Shown here piece after piece: positions 17,539-27,776 of a stretch of DNA of 64,000 nt (its first letter is position 1; each line of letters opens with the position of its first letter). The notes below the pieces were generated by a model. That model saw only the letters and a program-made list of their open reading frames with translations. It did not search any database and was not told the origin of the DNA. Location of the stretch: assembly GCF_004121075.1 (NCBI RefSeq), contig NZ_RHLN01000011.1, positions 1 through 64,000 of the forward strand. The letters run 5' to 3'. A program made the position numbers and the translations under genes. This DNA is from Lutibacter sp. HS1-25 (GTDB lineage: Bacteria; Bacteroidota; Bacteroidia; Flavobacteriales; Flavobacteriaceae).

Positions 17539-18645
17539 TTATTTTTGTGCTGACTTAATGTTTTCGATAAACTGATCAAACAAATAAGACGAGTCATGTG
17601 GTCCTGGACTAGCTTCTGGGTGATACTGTACAGAAAAACAATTCTTATTTTTCATACGCATACCTGCTAAAGTATTGTCGTTTAAGTGCACATGTGTAAT
17701 TTCAAAATCTGGATGTTTTTCAACTTCTTCTTTATTTACAACAAATCCGTGATTTTGAGATGTAATTTCACCCTTACCTGTAATTAAATTTTTAACAGGA
17801 TGATTAATTCCTCTATGACCATTGTGCATTTTATAGGTTGAAATTCCATTAGCCAATGCAATAATTTGGTGTCCTAAACAAATACCAAATAATGGCAAAT
17901 TTCTACTGATAATTTCTTTGGCTACATTTTGTGCATCTTTTAAAGGTGATGGATCACCAGGCCCATTAGATAAAAAGTAACCATCAGGATTAAAAGCACT
18001 CATTTCTTCAAAAGTAGCATTATAAGGAAACACTTTAATATAACATCCTCTATTTGCTAAATTTCTTAAAATATTCTTTTTAATACCAATATCCAATGCT
18101 GAAATTTTTATTGGAGCATCTTCCTCACCAAAAAAGTAAGGCTCTTTTGTTGACACTTTTGAAGCCAATTCCAAACCATTCATATCTGGAACTGCTTGAA
18201 GTTTTGCTTTTAACGCTTCAATATCAGTATCTGTTGAGATAACAGCATTCATAGCTCCTTTATCTCTTATGTAACTAACAACAGCGCGTGTATCAATATC
18301 TGAAATTGCCAATGTATTTTCTTTTTCAAAATAATTTTGAAGAGAACCTTGTGCATTATCTCTAGAATAAAAAAAACTAAAGTTTTTGCAAACCAAACCT
18401 GAAATTTTCATCGAATCGGATTCTACTTCATCATTATTTACTCCATAATTACCAATATGTGCGTTGGTAGTTAACATTAACTGACCAAAATAAGAAGGAT
18501 CGGTAAAAACTTCTTGATAACCAGTCATACCAGTATTATAACAAATTTCTCCAAATGCCGTTCCATCTGTTCCTATTGATTTTCCTTCGAAAACCGTACC
18601 ATCAGCTAAAAGTAAAATAGCCTTTTTTCGTTGTGAATATTTCAT
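17539..18645 (-). CDS. carA: Carbamoyl-phosphate synthase small (glutaminase) subunit
   Basis: A 368-residue glutamine amidotransferase subunit that supplies ammonia from glutamine to CarB for carbamoyl phosphate, needed for arginine and pyrimidines. The N-terminal CPSase domain has LLADGTVFEGKSIG and GEICYNTGMTGYQEV. The class I amidotransferase domain has the nucleophile Cys in LFGICLGHQIIALA and the His-Glu pair in QYHPEASPG. carB is not in this window, so the two subunits are not adjacent here. The gene is a single unit between the rplQ terminator and its own. Confidence 0.97.
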   Translation of the reverse strand: MKYSQRKKAILLLADGTVFEGKSIGTDGTAFGEICYNTGMTGYQEVFTDPSYFGQLMLTTNAHIGNYGVNNDEVESDSMKISGLVCKNFSFFYSRDNAQGSLQNYFEKENTLAISDIDTRAVVSYIRDKGAMNAVISTDTDIEALKAKLQAVPDMNGLELASKVSTKEPYFFGEEDAPIKISALDIGIKKNILRNLANRGCYIKVFPYNATFEEMSAFNPDGYFLSNGPGDPSPLKDAQNVAKEIISRNLPLFGICLGHQIIALANGISTYKMHNGHRGINHPVKNLITGKGEITSQNHGFVVNKEEVEKHPDFEITHVHLNDNTLAGMRMKNKNCFSVQYHPEASPGPHDSSYLFDQFIENIKSAQK

Positions 18646-18745
18646 TTGTTATTTATTTTTAAAATTAATTTACTTGTATATAACTCTATTTTTAAAAAAA
18701 AACAGAACACTTAATATCCCTTTAGTGTTTTACTTTTTCGCTGTG

Positions 18746-18771
18746 CAAAACTAAACTTTACAACAAAACAA
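18746..18771 (-). promoter_or_regulatory. Candidate carA promoter with leader hairpin
   Basis: Minus-strand TAGTTTTG (18746-18753) fits TAnnTTTG, with a TTG at 18769-18771, a rather short 15-nt spacer. Between this and the ATG the leader holds the inverted repeat AACACT/AGTGTT at about 18706-18730, a possible regulatory hairpin. No known pyrimidine or arginine operator is recognised. Confidence 0.42.
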
Positions 18772-18826
18772 AAAAAGGAAATTGACACAATTTTTAATAA
18801 ACAGTTTAAGTTTTGTTTTTACATAC

Positions 18827-18860
18827 AAAAAGGATAAACCGTTTAAAGTTTATCCTTTTT
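18827..18860 (-). terminator. Terminator of the ribosomal protein operon
   Basis: A perfect 13-bp stem (18848-18860 with 18827-18839, GGATAAAC/GTTTATCC core) with an 8-nt loop and A/T runs, 34 nt beyond the rplQ stop. It ends the long rpsL-to-rplQ unit. Confidence 0.92.
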
Positions 18861-18893
18861 AATATTATGAACTATAATTCATTAATTTGTATC

Positions 18894-19370
18894 CTATTTT
18901 TCTTCTGAAGATGTTTCTTTACCAGAATCAACAGTTTCAACTGCATCAGCTTTTTTAGATTTTCCTCTACGAGTAGTTTTAGCCTTTTTCTTTCCATTAG
19001 GATTGTAAGTTGTATTGTAATCAACCAATTCAACCATTGCCATAGGTGCATTATCACCTTGACGATTTCCTAATTTAATGATACGAACATAACCACCTGG
19101 TCTATCAGCAATTTTTACAGATACTTCTTTAAACAATTCAGTTACAGCATACTTATTTCTCAAATAAGCAAATACAACTCTACGATTGTGAGTAGTATCT
19201 TCTTTAGATTTTGTTATTAACGGTTCTACAAATTGACGTAAAGCTTTTGCTTTAGCAACAGTAGTATTAATACGCTTGTGCTCAATTAAAGAACAAGCCA
19301 TATTAGCAAACATAGCTTTTCTATGTGCAGTTTGTCTTCCTAAATGATTAAATTTCTTTCCGTGTCTCAT
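18894..19370 (-). CDS. rplQ: 50S ribosomal protein L17
   Basis: A 158-residue protein of the large subunit. The conserved core ([42 protein letters not shown]) ends near residue 118. It is followed by a lysine- and then glutamate-rich tail of about 40 residues that is absent from the E. coli protein (127 residues) but is common in Bacteroidota. L17 lies near the peptide exit tunnel. It is the last gene of the operon, 38 nt after rpoA. Confidence 0.98.
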   Translation of the reverse strand: MRHGKKFNHLGRQTAHRKAMFANMACSLIEHKRINTTVAKAKALRQFVEPLITKSKEDTTHNRRVVFAYLRNKYAVTELFKEVSVKIADRPGGYVRIIKLGNRQGDNAPMAMVELVDYNTTYNPNGKKKAKTTRRGKSKKADAVETVDSGKETSSEEK

Positions 19371-19408
19371 TTCTATTCTATCTTAACTTAATTAAAACAA
19401 TTGTTTAA

Positions 19409-20401
19409 TTAATCTTTGTCTAATTTATATTTGCTTAAATCCATACCAAAATTTAAACCTTTATTATGAACTAACTCATCTAATTCAGTTAAAGATTTTT
19501 TTCCAAAGTTACGGAACTTCATCAAGTCGTTTTTATTGAATGATACCAAGTCTCCCAAAGTATCAACTTCAGCTGCTTTTAAACAATTTAATGCTCTTAC
19601 AGATAAATCCATATCCACTAATTTTGTTTTCAATAACTGACGCATATGTAAAGATTCTTCATCATAAGTTTCAGTTTGAGCAATCTCATCAGCTTCTAAA
19701 GTAATACGCTCATCAGAGAATAACATAAAGTGATGGATTAATATTTTTGCAGCTTCAGTTAAGGCATCTTTTGGAGCGATAGAACCATCACTTGTAATAT
19801 CAAAAACTAATTTTTCGTAATCGGTTTTTTGTTCTACACGAAAGTTTTCAACAGCATATTTTACATTTTTTATAGGTGTAAAAATAGAGTCTGTAAAAAT
19901 TGTTCCTAAAGCTACTCCAGATTTTTTATTTTCTTCAGCAGGCACAAAACCTCTACCCTTTTCAACTGTAATTTCGAAAGATAACGAAACTGATTTTTCC
20001 ATGTTACAAATTACTAAATCGTGATTTAGTACTTGAAAACTTGAAATATATTTTTGCAAATCACCAGCAGTTAATTGATTTTGATTTGAAATAGTAACAT
20101 TGATAGTTTCTCTTTCAGAATCGTCAATTTGCTTTTTAAAACGAACTTGCTTTAAGTTTAAAATAATTTCAGTTACGTCTTCAACAACACCTGGAATAGT
20201 CGAAAATTCGTGTTCAACTCCTTCAATACGAAGTGAAGTAATTGCAAAACCTTCAAGTGAAGAAAGCAATACACGTCTTAATGCGTTACCAACTGTTAAA
20301 CCAAAACCTGGTTCTAACGGTCTAAACTCGAATCTACCTTGAAAATCGGTAGAATCAATCATTATCACTTTATCGGGCTTTTGAAAATTTAAAATTGCCA
20401 T
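19409..20401 (-). CDS. rpoA: RNA polymerase alpha subunit
   Basis: A 330-residue protein. The N-terminal dimerisation domain ([40 protein letters not shown]) and the linker from about residue 230 precede the C-terminal domain ([34 protein letters not shown]), which contacts promoter DNA and activators. Length is canonical. Its place between rpsD and rplQ is the usual alpha-operon order. Confidence 0.99.
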   Translation of the reverse strand: MAILNFQKPDKVIMIDSTDFQGRFEFRPLEPGFGLTVGNALRRVLLSSLEGFAITSLRIEGVEHEFSTIPGVVEDVTEIILNLKQVRFKKQIDDSERETINVTISNQNQLTAGDLQKYISSFQVLNHDLVICNMEKSVSLSFEITVEKGRGFVPAEENKKSGVALGTIFTDSIFTPIKNVKYAVENFRVEQKTDYEKLVFDITSDGSIAPKDALTEAAKILIHHFMLFSDERITLEADEIAQTETYDEESLHMRQLLKTKLVDMDLSVRALNCLKAAEVDTLGDLVSFNKNDLMKFRNFGKKSLTELDELVHNKGLNFGMDLSKYKLDKD

Positions 20402-20423
20402 AATTGAATTGGTATCTTTAAAA

Positions 20424-21029
20424 TTATTTAGAGTATAACTCTACTATTAATTGTTCTTTGATATTTTCTGGAATTTGAACTCTTTCTGGTACACTAACAA
20501 AATTACCTTGTTTGGTATCAGAATTCCAAGTAAGCCATTCGTAAACGTTACTATTTTTTGCCAAAGAATCATCAATAGCTACTAACGATTTAGATTTTTC
20601 TCTAACAGCAACAACATCACCAGCGTTTAAAGAATAAGATGGAATGTTTACCAATTCACCGTTTACAGTAATATGACGGTGAGACACTAACTGACGAGCT
20701 GCACTACGAGATGGTGCAATTCCCAATCTGAAAACAACGTTATCTAAACGAGATTCACAAAGTTGTAACAAAATTTCACCAGTTACACCAGTAGATGCAG
20801 ATGCTTTTTTGAAAAGGTTAGAAAATTGTCTTTCTAAAATACCATAAGTATATTTAGCTTTTTGTTTTTCTTCTAACTGGATTGCGTATTCAGATTTTTT
20901 TCCTCTACGTTTGTTAGCTCCGTGTTGTCCTGGAGGATAATTTCTTTTTTCAAAAGCTTTATCATCTCCAAATATTGCCTCGCCAAATTTACGAGCAATT
21001 TTAGTTTTTGGTCCTGTATATCTTGCCAT
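20424..21029 (-). CDS. rpsD: 30S ribosomal protein S4
   Basis: A 201-residue 16S rRNA-binding assembly protein. The N-terminus ([19 protein letters not shown]) lacks the four-cysteine zinc site found in many bacteria, so this is the zinc-free form. The S4 RNA-binding domain ([34 protein letters not shown]) is intact. In E. coli S4 represses the alpha operon; whether it does so here is unknown. It lies 83 nt after rpsK, one of the wider gaps in the operon. Confidence 0.98.
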   Translation of the reverse strand: MARYTGPKTKIARKFGEAIFGDDKAFEKRNYPPGQHGANKRRGKKSEYAIQLEEKQKAKYTYGILERQFSNLFKKASASTGVTGEILLQLCESRLDNVVFRLGIAPSRSAARQLVSHRHITVNGELVNIPSYSLNAGDVVAVREKSKSLVAIDDSLAKNSNVYEWLTWNSDTKQGNFVSVPERVQIPENIKEQLIVELYSK

Positions 21030-21112
21030 TTTTAATTAATTATGATAGGGATTATGAATTAAGGCTTTCCTTCGATAATCAAACAATCCTATCGGTTAAA
21101 ATTTATTATTTA

Positions 21113-21496
21113 TTAAACTCTTCTTCTTTTTGGAGGTCTACATCCATTGTGAGGCATTGGAGTAATATCGATAATCTCAGATACTTCAATTCCTAAATTA
21201 TGAATTGATCTAATTGCAGATTCTCTACCATTACCTGGTCCTTTCACATAAACTTTTACTTTTCTCATACCTGCTTCGTGCGCAACTTTTGCACAATCTT
21301 CAGCAGCTAATTGAGCAGCATAAGGAGTGTTCTTTTTTGAACCTCTAAATCCCATTTTCCCAGCCGATGACCAAGAAATCACATCACCTTTTTTATTGGT
21401 AAGTGAAATAATAATATTGTTAAATGAAGCTGTAATGTGTGCTTCACCAACTGCTTCAACAATAACTTTACGTTTTTTAGTACTTGCTTTCGCCAT
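21113..21496 (-). CDS. rpsK: 30S ribosomal protein S11
   Basis: A 127-residue platform protein of the small subunit. It shows the typical basic N-terminus ([19 protein letters not shown]), [36 protein letters not shown] and the terminal [12 protein letters not shown]. The gene is preceded by a 109-nt spacer holding two 14-bp tandem repeats, unlike its tightly packed neighbours. Confidence 0.98.
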   Translation of the reverse strand: MAKASTKKRKVIVEAVGEAHITASFNNIIISLTNKKGDVISWSSAGKMGFRGSKKNTPYAAQLAAEDCAKVAHEAGMRKVKVYVKGPGNGRESAIRSIHNLGIEVSEIIDITPMPHNGCRPPKRRRV

Positions 21497-21502
21497 ATTC
21501 TT

Positions 21503-21530
21503 TAGTTTTCAGTTGTTAGTTTTTAGTTGT
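21503..21530. repeat. Two 14-bp direct repeats in the rpsK leader
   Basis: TAGTTTTCAGTTGT (21503-21516) is followed directly by TAGTTTTTAGTTGT (21517-21530), 13 of 14 bases the same, and then by a further TAG. They sit just before the rpsK ATG, in a 109-nt gap of an otherwise compact operon. I see no known operator in them. Confidence 0.7.
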
Positions 21531-21605
21531 TAGAATCCTAAACATTTCTATTTCAAACAGATTCATCTAACTTCTAATCACTAGGTGACTAACGCCTATT
21601 ATTTA

Positions 21606-21980
21606 TTATTTAGTTGCTTTTTTCTTGTTAGCTACAGTTTTACGTTTACCTTTTCTAGTTCTAGAATTGTTTTTGGTTCTTTGACCTCTCAAAGGCAATC
21701 CTGATCTGTGACGAATACCTCTGTAACAACCAATATCCATTAAACGTTTAATACTTAGTTGAATTTCAGAACGTAACTCACCTTCGATAGTAAAATCTCC
21801 AACTTGTTCACGAATGTTATGAATTTCATCATCAGTCCAATCTTGAACTTTAGTATTTTCATCAACTTTTGCTGCAGCTAATATTTCTTTAGCTCTGCTT
21901 TTACCAATTCCAAAAATGTATGTTAATGAGATAACACCTCTTTTATTTTTTGGAATATCAATACCTGCTATTCTTGCCAT
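21606..21980 (-). CDS. rpsM: 30S ribosomal protein S13
   Basis: A 124-residue head protein contacting the P-site tRNA and the large subunit. The N-terminus [19 protein letters not shown] with the helix-two-turns-helix block [14 protein letters not shown] and the basic tail [20 protein letters not shown] are canonical. It starts 2 nt after the rpmJ stop. Confidence 0.98.
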   Translation of the reverse strand: MARIAGIDIPKNKRGVISLTYIFGIGKSRAKEILAAAKVDENTKVQDWTDDEIHNIREQVGDFTIEGELRSEIQLSIKRLMDIGCYRGIRHRSGLPLRGQRTKNNSRTRKGKRKTVANKKKATK

Positions 21981-21982
21981 AA

Positions 21983-22099
21983 CTATCCTTGTCTTTGTTT
22001 AAATCTAGGATTCATTTTATTGATTACATATAATCTGCCTTTTCTTCGTACAATCTTGCACTCGGCACTTCTCTTTTTTACTGATGTTCTAACTTTCAT
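21983..22099 (-). CDS. rpmJ: 50S ribosomal protein L36 (zinc-free form)
   Basis: A 38-residue protein, [20 protein letters not shown] followed by [18 protein letters not shown]. The C-x2-C...C...H zinc ribbon of classical L36 is broken: the first position is Ser, only one Cys (residue 14) remains, and the later Cys and His positions are Asn and Arg. It fits exactly between infA (13 nt) and rpsM (2 nt), the standard position. Confidence 0.97.
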   Translation of the reverse strand: MKVRTSVKKRSAECKIVRRKGRLYVINKMNPRFKQRQG

Positions 22100-22112
22100 C
22101 GTATTCTATACT

Positions 22113-22328
22113 TTAATATCTGTAAGTAATTCTTGCTTTTGTTAAATCGTAAGGACTCATTTCTAACTTTACTTTATCTCCAGGCAATAATTTAATATAA
22201 TGCATACGCATTTTACCTGATATATGTGCAGTTACTACGTGTCCGTTTTCCAACTCTACACGAAACATCGCATTAGATAATGCTTCTGTAATTGTTCCGT
22301 CTTGTTGTATGGCTGATTGTTTTGCCAT
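22113..22328 (-). CDS. infA: Translation initiation factor IF-1
   Basis: A 71-residue S1/OB-fold protein binding the A site during initiation. The sequence [20 protein letters not shown], then [19 protein letters not shown] and [20 protein letters not shown] is the textbook pattern. Its ATG overlaps the secY stop by one base, so the two are probably translationally coupled. Confidence 0.98.
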   Translation of the reverse strand: MAKQSAIQQDGTITEALSNAMFRVELENGHVVTAHISGKMRMHYIKLLPGDKVKLEMSPYDLTKARITYRY

Positions 22329-23665
22329 TATGCTATTGATTTTCTTTTAGTTCCCTTTTTCATTAAACCATCATAATGACGATTTAATAAATGAGAATTA
22401 ATTTGTTGTATTGTATCGATGGCAACACCAACCATAATTAACAATGATGTTCCACCATAAAATAATGCCCAAGATTGTGTTAAACCAAAGTTGATAACAA
22501 TAGCTGGCAAAATTGCAACCAATGCTAAAAACAAAGATCCAGGAAAAGTAATTAAAGATAATATTCTATCTAATAAATCACCGGTATCTTTACCTGGTCT
22601 TATTCCAGGTATAAATCCTCCACTTCTTTTTAAATCATCAGCCATTTTATTAGTTGGTATTGTAATTGCGGTGTAAAAATAACTAAAAATTATGATTAAC
22701 AAAGCAAATAATAAATTATACCACCATCCAAACATATTTGTAAAATGAATTCCAATTGATTTTACAGTTTCATTATTTGAACTTGCTAATAAAGCAGGTG
22801 CAAACATGATAGCCTGTGCAAAAATAATTGGCATTACACCTGATGAATTTAATTTTAATGGAATATAATCTCTTGCTCCAGTAGCAACATTTTTAATATT
22901 ACCAGCAACAGTCTTGCGTGCATATTGAACTGGTATTTTTCTAACAGCAGTCACTAAATAAATACAAACAAGTATTACTAAGAACCAAATAATAATTTCA
23001 ATTAACAACATAATCAAACCACCATTTGAAGCAGATACTTTAGAAACAACTTCTTGAATAAATGATGCAGGAAAACGTGCAATAATACCAATCATAATTA
23101 ATAATGAAATACCATTACCAATTCCTTTATCTGTAATTTTTTCTCCAAGCCACATTGCAAAAATGGTTCCTGCAGTTAAAATTATCATTGAAGTAATCCA
23201 AAACATTGATCCACTAATGTAAAACGCAGATGATGGAATTAACTGATAAATATTGGTAATATAAGCAGGTCCTTGAACCATTGTGATTGCAATTGTTAAC
23301 CAACGCGTAATTTGATTGATTTTCTTTCTACCACTTTCACCATCTTTTTGAAGTTTTTGCAAATATGGTACTGCTATTCCCATCAGTTGAACTACAATAG
23401 AAGCAGAAATGTAAGGCATAATACCCAATGCTACAACAGAAGCTTTTGCAAAGGCACCACCCGTAAACATATCTAAAATTCCTAAAATTCCTCCTCCACT
23501 AGTTTGACCTTTTAATGCAGCTTGCGCAACAGTAATATCAATACCAGGAAGTGGAACTTGAGCAGCAAAACGATAAATTGCCATAAATCCAAGTGTTAAT
23601 AAAATCTTATTTCTAAGTTCTTCTATTATCCAAATGTCTTTAATGGTTTGTATGAATTTTTTCAT
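22328..23665 (-). CDS. secY: Protein translocase subunit SecY
   Basis: A 445-residue integral membrane protein with ten transmembrane segments that forms the Sec channel with SecE and SecG. Diagnostic parts are [20 protein letters not shown] before TM1, the plug segment [46 protein letters not shown] and [14 protein letters not shown]. It sits between rplO and infA as in most bacterial spc operons. Confidence 0.99.
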   Translation of the reverse strand: MKKFIQTIKDIWIIEELRNKILLTLGFMAIYRFAAQVPLPGIDITVAQAALKGQTSGGGILGILDMFTGGAFAKASVVALGIMPYISASIVVQLMGIAVPYLQKLQKDGESGRKKINQITRWLTIAITMVQGPAYITNIYQLIPSSAFYISGSMFWITSMIILTAGTIFAMWLGEKITDKGIGNGISLLIMIGIIARFPASFIQEVVSKVSASNGGLIMLLIEIIIWFLVILVCIYLVTAVRKIPVQYARKTVAGNIKNVATGARDYIPLKLNSSGVMPIIFAQAIMFAPALLASSNNETVKSIGIHFTNMFGWWYNLLFALLIIIFSYFYTAITIPTNKMADDLKRSGGFIPGIRPGKDTGDLLDRILSLITFPGSLFLALVAILPAIVINFGLTQSWALFYGGTSLLIMVGVAIDTIQQINSHLLNRHYDGLMKKGTKRKSIA

Positions 23666-23675
23666 CTATTATAAA

Positions 23676-24128
23676 TTATAACGTTTCAGCTGTTCCACCT
23701 GCATTTTCAATAGCGGCTTTTGCAGTTGCTGTAAATTTATGAACTGTTACATTTAATTTTGCTTTTAACTCACCATAACCTAATATTTTTACTAAGTCAT
23801 TTTTACGAGCTAAACGATTTTCAACTAATATATCAAAAGTTACTGTGTCAGTAATTTTGTTATTATCAACTAATTCTTGTAATTTATGTAAGTTTACACC
23901 AACATATTCTACACGGTTGATATTATTGAAACCAAATTTTGGCACACGTCTTTGCAAAGGCATTTGACCTCCTTCAAATCCTACTTTTCTAGAATATCCT
24001 GAACGAGATTTAGCACCTTTGTGACCTCTAGTAGCAGTACCACCTTTTCCAGATCCTTGACCTCTACCTACACGTTTACCTTGATTTTTAACTGAACCAG
24101 AAGCTGGTTTTAAGTTATTTAATGTCAT
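23676..24128 (-). CDS. rplO: 50S ribosomal protein L15
   Basis: A 150-residue protein. The glycine- and basic-rich extension (GRGQGSGKGGTATRGHKGAK), which runs deep into 23S rRNA, and the block GFEGGQMPLQRRVPKFGF precede a globular C-terminal domain. Length and order (rpmD-rplO-secY) are canonical. Confidence 0.98.
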   Translation of the reverse strand: MTLNNLKPASGSVKNQGKRVGRGQGSGKGGTATRGHKGAKSRSGYSRKVGFEGGQMPLQRRVPKFGFNNINRVEYVGVNLHKLQELVDNNKITDTVTFDILVENRLARKNDLVKILGYGELKAKLNVTVHKFTATAKAAIENAGGTAETL

Positions 24129-24140
24129 CTCTATAAATTG

Positions 24141-24323
24141 TTATTTAACTTCTTCAACAGAAATTAAGTGTTTAACTGTATTTACCATTCCAAGGATTGA
24201 AGGAGTAGCTTCATGCTCAACTACTTGATTCATCTTACGTAAACCTAACGCCTCTAAAGTTCTTTTTTGACTTTCAGGACGTCTAATTTTACTTTTTACT
24301 TGTGTTACTCTTATTTTTGCCAT
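24141..24323 (-). CDS. rpmD: 50S ribosomal protein L30
   Basis: A 60-residue protein of the short bacterial L30 type (MAKIRVTQVKSKIRRPESQK, TLEALGLRKMNQVVEHE, GMVNTVKHLISVEEV). It binds 23S rRNA near the 5S region. Gaps of 12 nt lie on each side, between rpsE and rplO. Confidence 0.98.
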   Translation of the reverse strand: MAKIRVTQVKSKIRRPESQKRTLEALGLRKMNQVVEHEATPSILGMVNTVKHLISVEEVK

Positions 24324-24335
24324 CGTACCTTGCTT

Positions 24336-24860
24336 TTATCCGTTAAATACTTTTTCTAAAGAAATTCCTCTTTCTTTAGCGATCATACTTGCACTACGTA
24401 ATTGTAACAAAGCATCAAAAGTTGCTTTTACAACGTTGTGAGGATTTGACGAACCTTGAGATTTTGAAAGTACATCATGTACTCCAACTGAATCAAGAAC
24501 CGCACGTACTGCACCACCAGCAATAACTCCTGTACCATGAGAAGCTGGTTTTAAAAATACTCTTGCTCCTCCAAATTTACCTTTTTGTTCATGAGGTAAA
24601 GTTTGTTTGATGATAGGAATTCTAACTAAGTTTTTCTTAGCATCTTCTATAGCTTTTGCAATAGCTGAAGCCACATCTTTAGATTTACCTAAACCGTGTC
24701 CAACTACACCGTTTCCATCTCCAACTACAACAATAGCTGAAAAACCGAAAGCTCTACCACCTTTTGTAACTTTAGTAACTCTGTTTACTCCTACTAAATG
24801 ATCTTGAAGTTCTAACCCACTAGGTTTAACTCTTTCTACGTTATTGTATTTATGATACAT
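24336..24860 (-). CDS. rpsE: 30S ribosomal protein S5
   Basis: A 174-residue protein with an N-terminal double-stranded-RNA-like S5 domain ([40 protein letters not shown]) and the S5 C-terminal domain ([20 protein letters not shown]). It shapes mRNA entry and decoding fidelity. It overlaps nothing and lies 6 nt after rplR. Confidence 0.98.
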   Translation of the reverse strand: MYHKYNNVERVKPSGLELQDHLVGVNRVTKVTKGGRAFGFSAIVVVGDGNGVVGHGLGKSKDVASAIAKAIEDAKKNLVRIPIIKQTLPHEQKGKFGGARVFLKPASHGTGVIAGGAVRAVLDSVGVHDVLSKSQGSSNPHNVVKATFDALLQLRSASMIAKERGISLEKVFNG

Positions 24861-24866
24861 AATTTA

Positions 24867-25220
24867 CTAAAATTTTAATCCTGCTTCTCTTGCAGCGTCT
24901 GCTAGAGCTTTAACTCTACCGTGATACAAAAATCCATTTCTATCAAATGAAACACCTTCAACACCAGCTTTAATTGCTTTTTCTGCGATATTTTTACCTA
25001 CCACTTTTGCAATTTCTAATTTTGAACCTGTAGCTTCAATTTCTTTATCTCTAGATGAAACAGAAACCAACGTTGTACCTGTATTGTCATCTACTAATTG
25101 AGCATAAATTTCTTTGTTACTTCTAAAAACCGATAATCTAGGTCTAGTAGCTGTACCAAAAACAACTTTTCTTACTCTATGCTTAATTCTAACTCTTCTT
25201 TCAAGCTTTGATAATGCCAT
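24867..25220 (-). CDS. rplR: 50S ribosomal protein L18
   Basis: A 117-residue 5S rRNA-binding protein: basic N-terminus [38 protein letters not shown] and C-terminal [20 protein letters not shown] with GLKF at the end, all typical. With L5 it anchors 5S rRNA in the central protuberance. Confidence 0.98.
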   Translation of the reverse strand: MALSKLERRVRIKHRVRKVVFGTATRPRLSVFRSNKEIYAQLVDDNTGTTLVSVSSRDKEIEATGSKLEIAKVVGKNIAEKAIKAGVEGVSFDRNGFLYHGRVKALADAAREAGLKF

Positions 25221-25234
25221 AATACTTTATATTA

Positions 25235-25780
25235 TTATGCAGATTTACCTGCTTTTCTTCTTAATATTTCACCTACAAATTTAACTCCTTTACCTTTGTA
25301 CGGTTCTGGAACACGGAAAGAACGAATCTTTGCAGCTACAGCACCTACCAATTGCTTGTCAAATGAAGTTAATACTACGATTGGGTTTTTCCCTTTTTCT
25401 GAAATTGTTTCAACTTTTACTTCTGGAGCAACTTCAAGAATAATGTTGTGAGAAAATCCTAAAGCAAGATCCAATACTTGACCTTCGTTACTTGCTCTAT
25501 ATCCAACACCAACTAATTCTAATTTTTTAGTCCATCCTTTTGAAACTCCTTCAACCATATTATTTAATAAAGCTCTGTATAAACCATGGTTAGTTTTATG
25601 GATTATACTATCTGAAGGACGTTCTAAAATAATTGATCCTTCTTCAACTTTAACAGTAATATCATCTTTAATTTCTTGCGTTAACGCTCCCAATTGACCT
25701 TTAACAGTAACTACATTATCATTAATTTCTAATGTAACACCTGCTGGTATAGTTATTGGGTTTTTTCCTATTCTTGACAT
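25235..25780 (-). CDS. rplF: 50S ribosomal protein L6
   Basis: A 181-residue protein with the two tandem L6 alpha/beta domains: MSRIGKNPITIPAGVTLEIN and GLYRALLNNMVEGVSKG in the first, YRASNEGQVLDLALGFSH and the signature VPEPYKGKGVKFVGEILRRK in the second. It lies near the GTPase-factor binding site. Confidence 0.98.
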   Translation of the reverse strand: MSRIGKNPITIPAGVTLEINDNVVTVKGQLGALTQEIKDDITVKVEEGSIILERPSDSIIHKTNHGLYRALLNNMVEGVSKGWTKKLELVGVGYRASNEGQVLDLALGFSHNIILEVAPEVKVETISEKGKNPIVVLTSFDKQLVGAVAAKIRSFRVPEPYKGKGVKFVGEILRRKAGKSA

Positions 25781-25797
25781 CTTTGTTTAGTTCTTTA

Positions 25798-26196
25798 TTA
25801 ATATACAAAACATAAAACTTCACCACCTACATGCTCTTGACTAGCTTTTTTACCAGTCATAACACCTTTAGATGTTGAAACTATTGCGATTCCTAACCCG
25901 TTTAAAACACGTGGCATTTCATCAGCACCAACATATTTACGTAAACCAGGTGTACTAATACGTTGTAACTTTTTTATAACTGAAGATTTAGTTTCTTTGT
26001 CATATTTTAAAGCTATTTTGATAGTACCCTGAACTTTGTCAGCTTCAAATTTATAGCTTAAAATATAACCTTGATCAAATAAAATCTTAGTTATTTCTTT
26101 TTTTATGTTCGAAGCTGGTATCTCTACAACTCTATGCCCCGCCATAATTGCGTTTCTAACTCTTGTTAGATAATCTGCGATTGGATCTGTAATCAT
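25798..26196 (-). CDS. rpsH: 30S ribosomal protein S8
   Basis: A 132-residue central-domain 16S rRNA-binding protein. MITDPIADYLTRVRNAIMAG at the N-terminus and the C-terminal signature GIAIVSTSKGVMTGKKASQE followed by GGEVLCFVY are typical. In E. coli S8 represses the spc operon. Here a 61-nt gap with a short AT-rich stretch separates it from rpsN, but I cannot see an S8-binding mimic by eye. Confidence 0.98.
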   Translation of the reverse strand: MITDPIADYLTRVRNAIMAGHRVVEIPASNIKKEITKILFDQGYILSYKFEADKVQGTIKIALKYDKETKSSVIKKLQRISTPGLRKYVGADEMPRVLNGLGIAIVSTSKGVMTGKKASQEHVGGEVLCFVY

Positions 26197-26257
26197 TCTT
26201 ATTTATTTGCGGTTTTGGTTTTCAAAATTATTTTGAACCTAAAACCAATTTATATTT

Positions 26258-26527
26258 TTACCAACTAGCTTTTTTAACTCCAGGTATTAAACCTTGGTTA
26301 GCCATTTCACGAAATGTTACACGTGAAATTCCAAACTGTCTCATGTACCCTTTAGGTCTTCCAGTTAATTTACAACGGTTGTGTACACGAATTGGAGAAG
26401 CATTTTTAGGTAATTTTTGTAACGCTTCATAATCTCCAGCTTCTTTTAAAGCTTTACGTTTTTCAGCATATTTTGCAACTACCTTTTTTCTTTTAACCTC
26501 ACGGGCTTTCATTGATTCTTTAGCCAT
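26258..26527 (-). CDS. rpsN: 30S ribosomal protein S14 (zinc-free form)
   Basis: An 89-residue S14 of the long, cysteine-poor type: [20 protein letters not shown], an insert ([17 protein letters not shown]) and [19 protein letters not shown] with LPG-like ending [11 protein letters not shown]. The single Cys means there is no zinc knuckle. It lies 2 nt after rplE. Confidence 0.98.
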   Translation of the reverse strand: MAKESMKAREVKRKKVVAKYAEKRKALKEAGDYEALQKLPKNASPIRVHNRCKLTGRPKGYMRQFGISRVTFREMANQGLIPGVKKASW

Positions 26528-26529
26528 CC

Positions 26530-27081
26530 TTAATTCTTTTTAAATGGTAAACCTAATTCCGTTAATAATGATTTTGCTTCTTTATCAGTTGGAGCAGATG
26601 TTACAAATGTAATATCCATACCACTAATTTTGTTTACTTTATCAATATCAATTTCAGGGAAAATGATTTGTTCAGTAATACCTAAATTGTAGTTTCCTCT
26701 ACCATCAAAACCATTTTCTTTGATTCCGTTGAAATCTCTTACACGAGGTAAAGATGCAGTAACCAATCTATCTAAAAATTCGTACATTTTATCACCTCTT
26801 AAAGTAACTTTTGCACCAATTGGCATACCTTTACGTAATTTAAAGGTAGCAACGTCTTTTTTAGATATTGTTGAAATTGCTTTTTGACCAGAAATTTTAG
26901 TCAATTCTTCAACAGCGTAATCAATTAATTTCTTATCAGCTACAGCAGCACCAACTCCTTTACTAATTACAATTTTTTGTAATTTAGGAACCTGCATTAC
27001 ATTTTTGTAGCTAAATTCTTCAGAAAGAGTTTTTATAACTCTTGTCTTATATTCTTCTTTAAGTCTTGGTATATAAGCCAT
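26530..27081 (-). CDS. rplE: 50S ribosomal protein L5
   Basis: A 183-residue 5S rRNA-binding protein of the central protuberance. Recognised by [56 protein letters not shown] and the Gly-Ile-Thr-Glu-Gln block that follows. Spacing is 2 nt on both sides (rplX, rpsN), consistent with translational coupling. Confidence 0.98.
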   Translation of the reverse strand: MAYIPRLKEEYKTRVIKTLSEEFSYKNVMQVPKLQKIVISKGVGAAVADKKLIDYAVEELTKISGQKAISTISKKDVATFKLRKGMPIGAKVTLRGDKMYEFLDRLVTASLPRVRDFNGIKENGFDGRGNYNLGITEQIIFPEIDIDKVNKISGMDITFVTSAPTDKEAKSLLTELGLPFKKN

Positions 27082-27083
27082 CT

Positions 27084-27389
27084 CTAAATTGCTTTATCAG
27101 ATTTTTTTGAGAACCTAACTTTTTTCTCTCCTTCAATTCTAAAACCTACTTTAGTTGGTACTCCATTTTCAAGTAACATTAAATTAGAAATATCTATTGA
27201 AGCTTCCTTTTTTACAATTCCTCCTTGAGGATTTTGTGCGCTAGGTTTTGTATGTTTAGATATCATATTGACACCTTCAACAATTGCTCTGTTTTTATTA
27301 GGAATAATAGTAACTACTTTCCCTTCTTCACCTTTATGATCACCTGCCATTACTCTAACAGTATCTCCTGATTTTATCTTTAACTTCAT
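27084..27389 (-). CDS. rplX: 50S ribosomal protein L24
   Basis: A 101-residue protein with an N-terminal KOW motif ([20 protein letters not shown]) and the conserved [11 protein letters not shown]-like stretch [18 protein letters not shown]. It is an early assembly initiator at the 5' domain of 23S rRNA. Confidence 0.98.
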   Translation of the reverse strand: MKLKIKSGDTVRVMAGDHKGEEGKVVTIIPNKNRAIVEGVNMISKHTKPSAQNPQGGIVKKEASIDISNLMLLENGVPTKVGFRIEGEKKVRFSKKSDKAI

Positions 27390-27402
27390 ATCTATAAGTT
27401 TA

Positions 27403-27774
27403 TTAAAGCACTTCAGGTGCTAATGATACAATCTTCATAAATTGTTTCTCACGAAGTTCTCTTGCAACAGGACCGAATACACGAGTCCCTTTCATTTCAC
27501 CAGAAGTATTGTCGATCAATACACAAGCATTGTCGTCAAAACGGATATAAGAACCGTCTTTTCTTCTAATTTCTTTCTTCGTTCTAACAACAACAGCTTT
27601 GGCAACTTGACCTTTTTTAACGTTTCCGTTAGGTGTTGCAGCTTTTACAGCTACAACAATTTTGTCACCAATAGTTGCATATCGTTTTTTAGTTCCTCCT
27701 AAAACACGAATTACTAAAACTTCTTTCGCGCCAGTATTATCTGCTACTCTTAATCTTGATTCTGTCTGTAACAT
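27403..27774 (-). CDS. rplN: 50S ribosomal protein L14
   Basis: A 123-residue beta-barrel protein at the subunit interface. [20 protein letters not shown], the signature [31 protein letters not shown] and [20 protein letters not shown] are all present. Length is canonical (E. coli 123). It starts 2 nt after rpsQ. Confidence 0.99.
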   Translation of the reverse strand: MLQTESRLRVADNTGAKEVLVIRVLGGTKKRYATIGDKIVVAVKAATPNGNVKKGQVAKAVVVRTKKEIRRKDGSYIRFDDNACVLIDNTSGEMKGTRVFGPVARELREKQFMKIVSLAPEVL

Positions 27775-27776
27775 AA

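Noticed and set aside
18640-18893. tRNA or small RNA in the carA-rplQ gap
   Set aside because: I see only a promoter-like site, a short hairpin and the rplQ terminator; no cloverleaf or conserved RNA motif.
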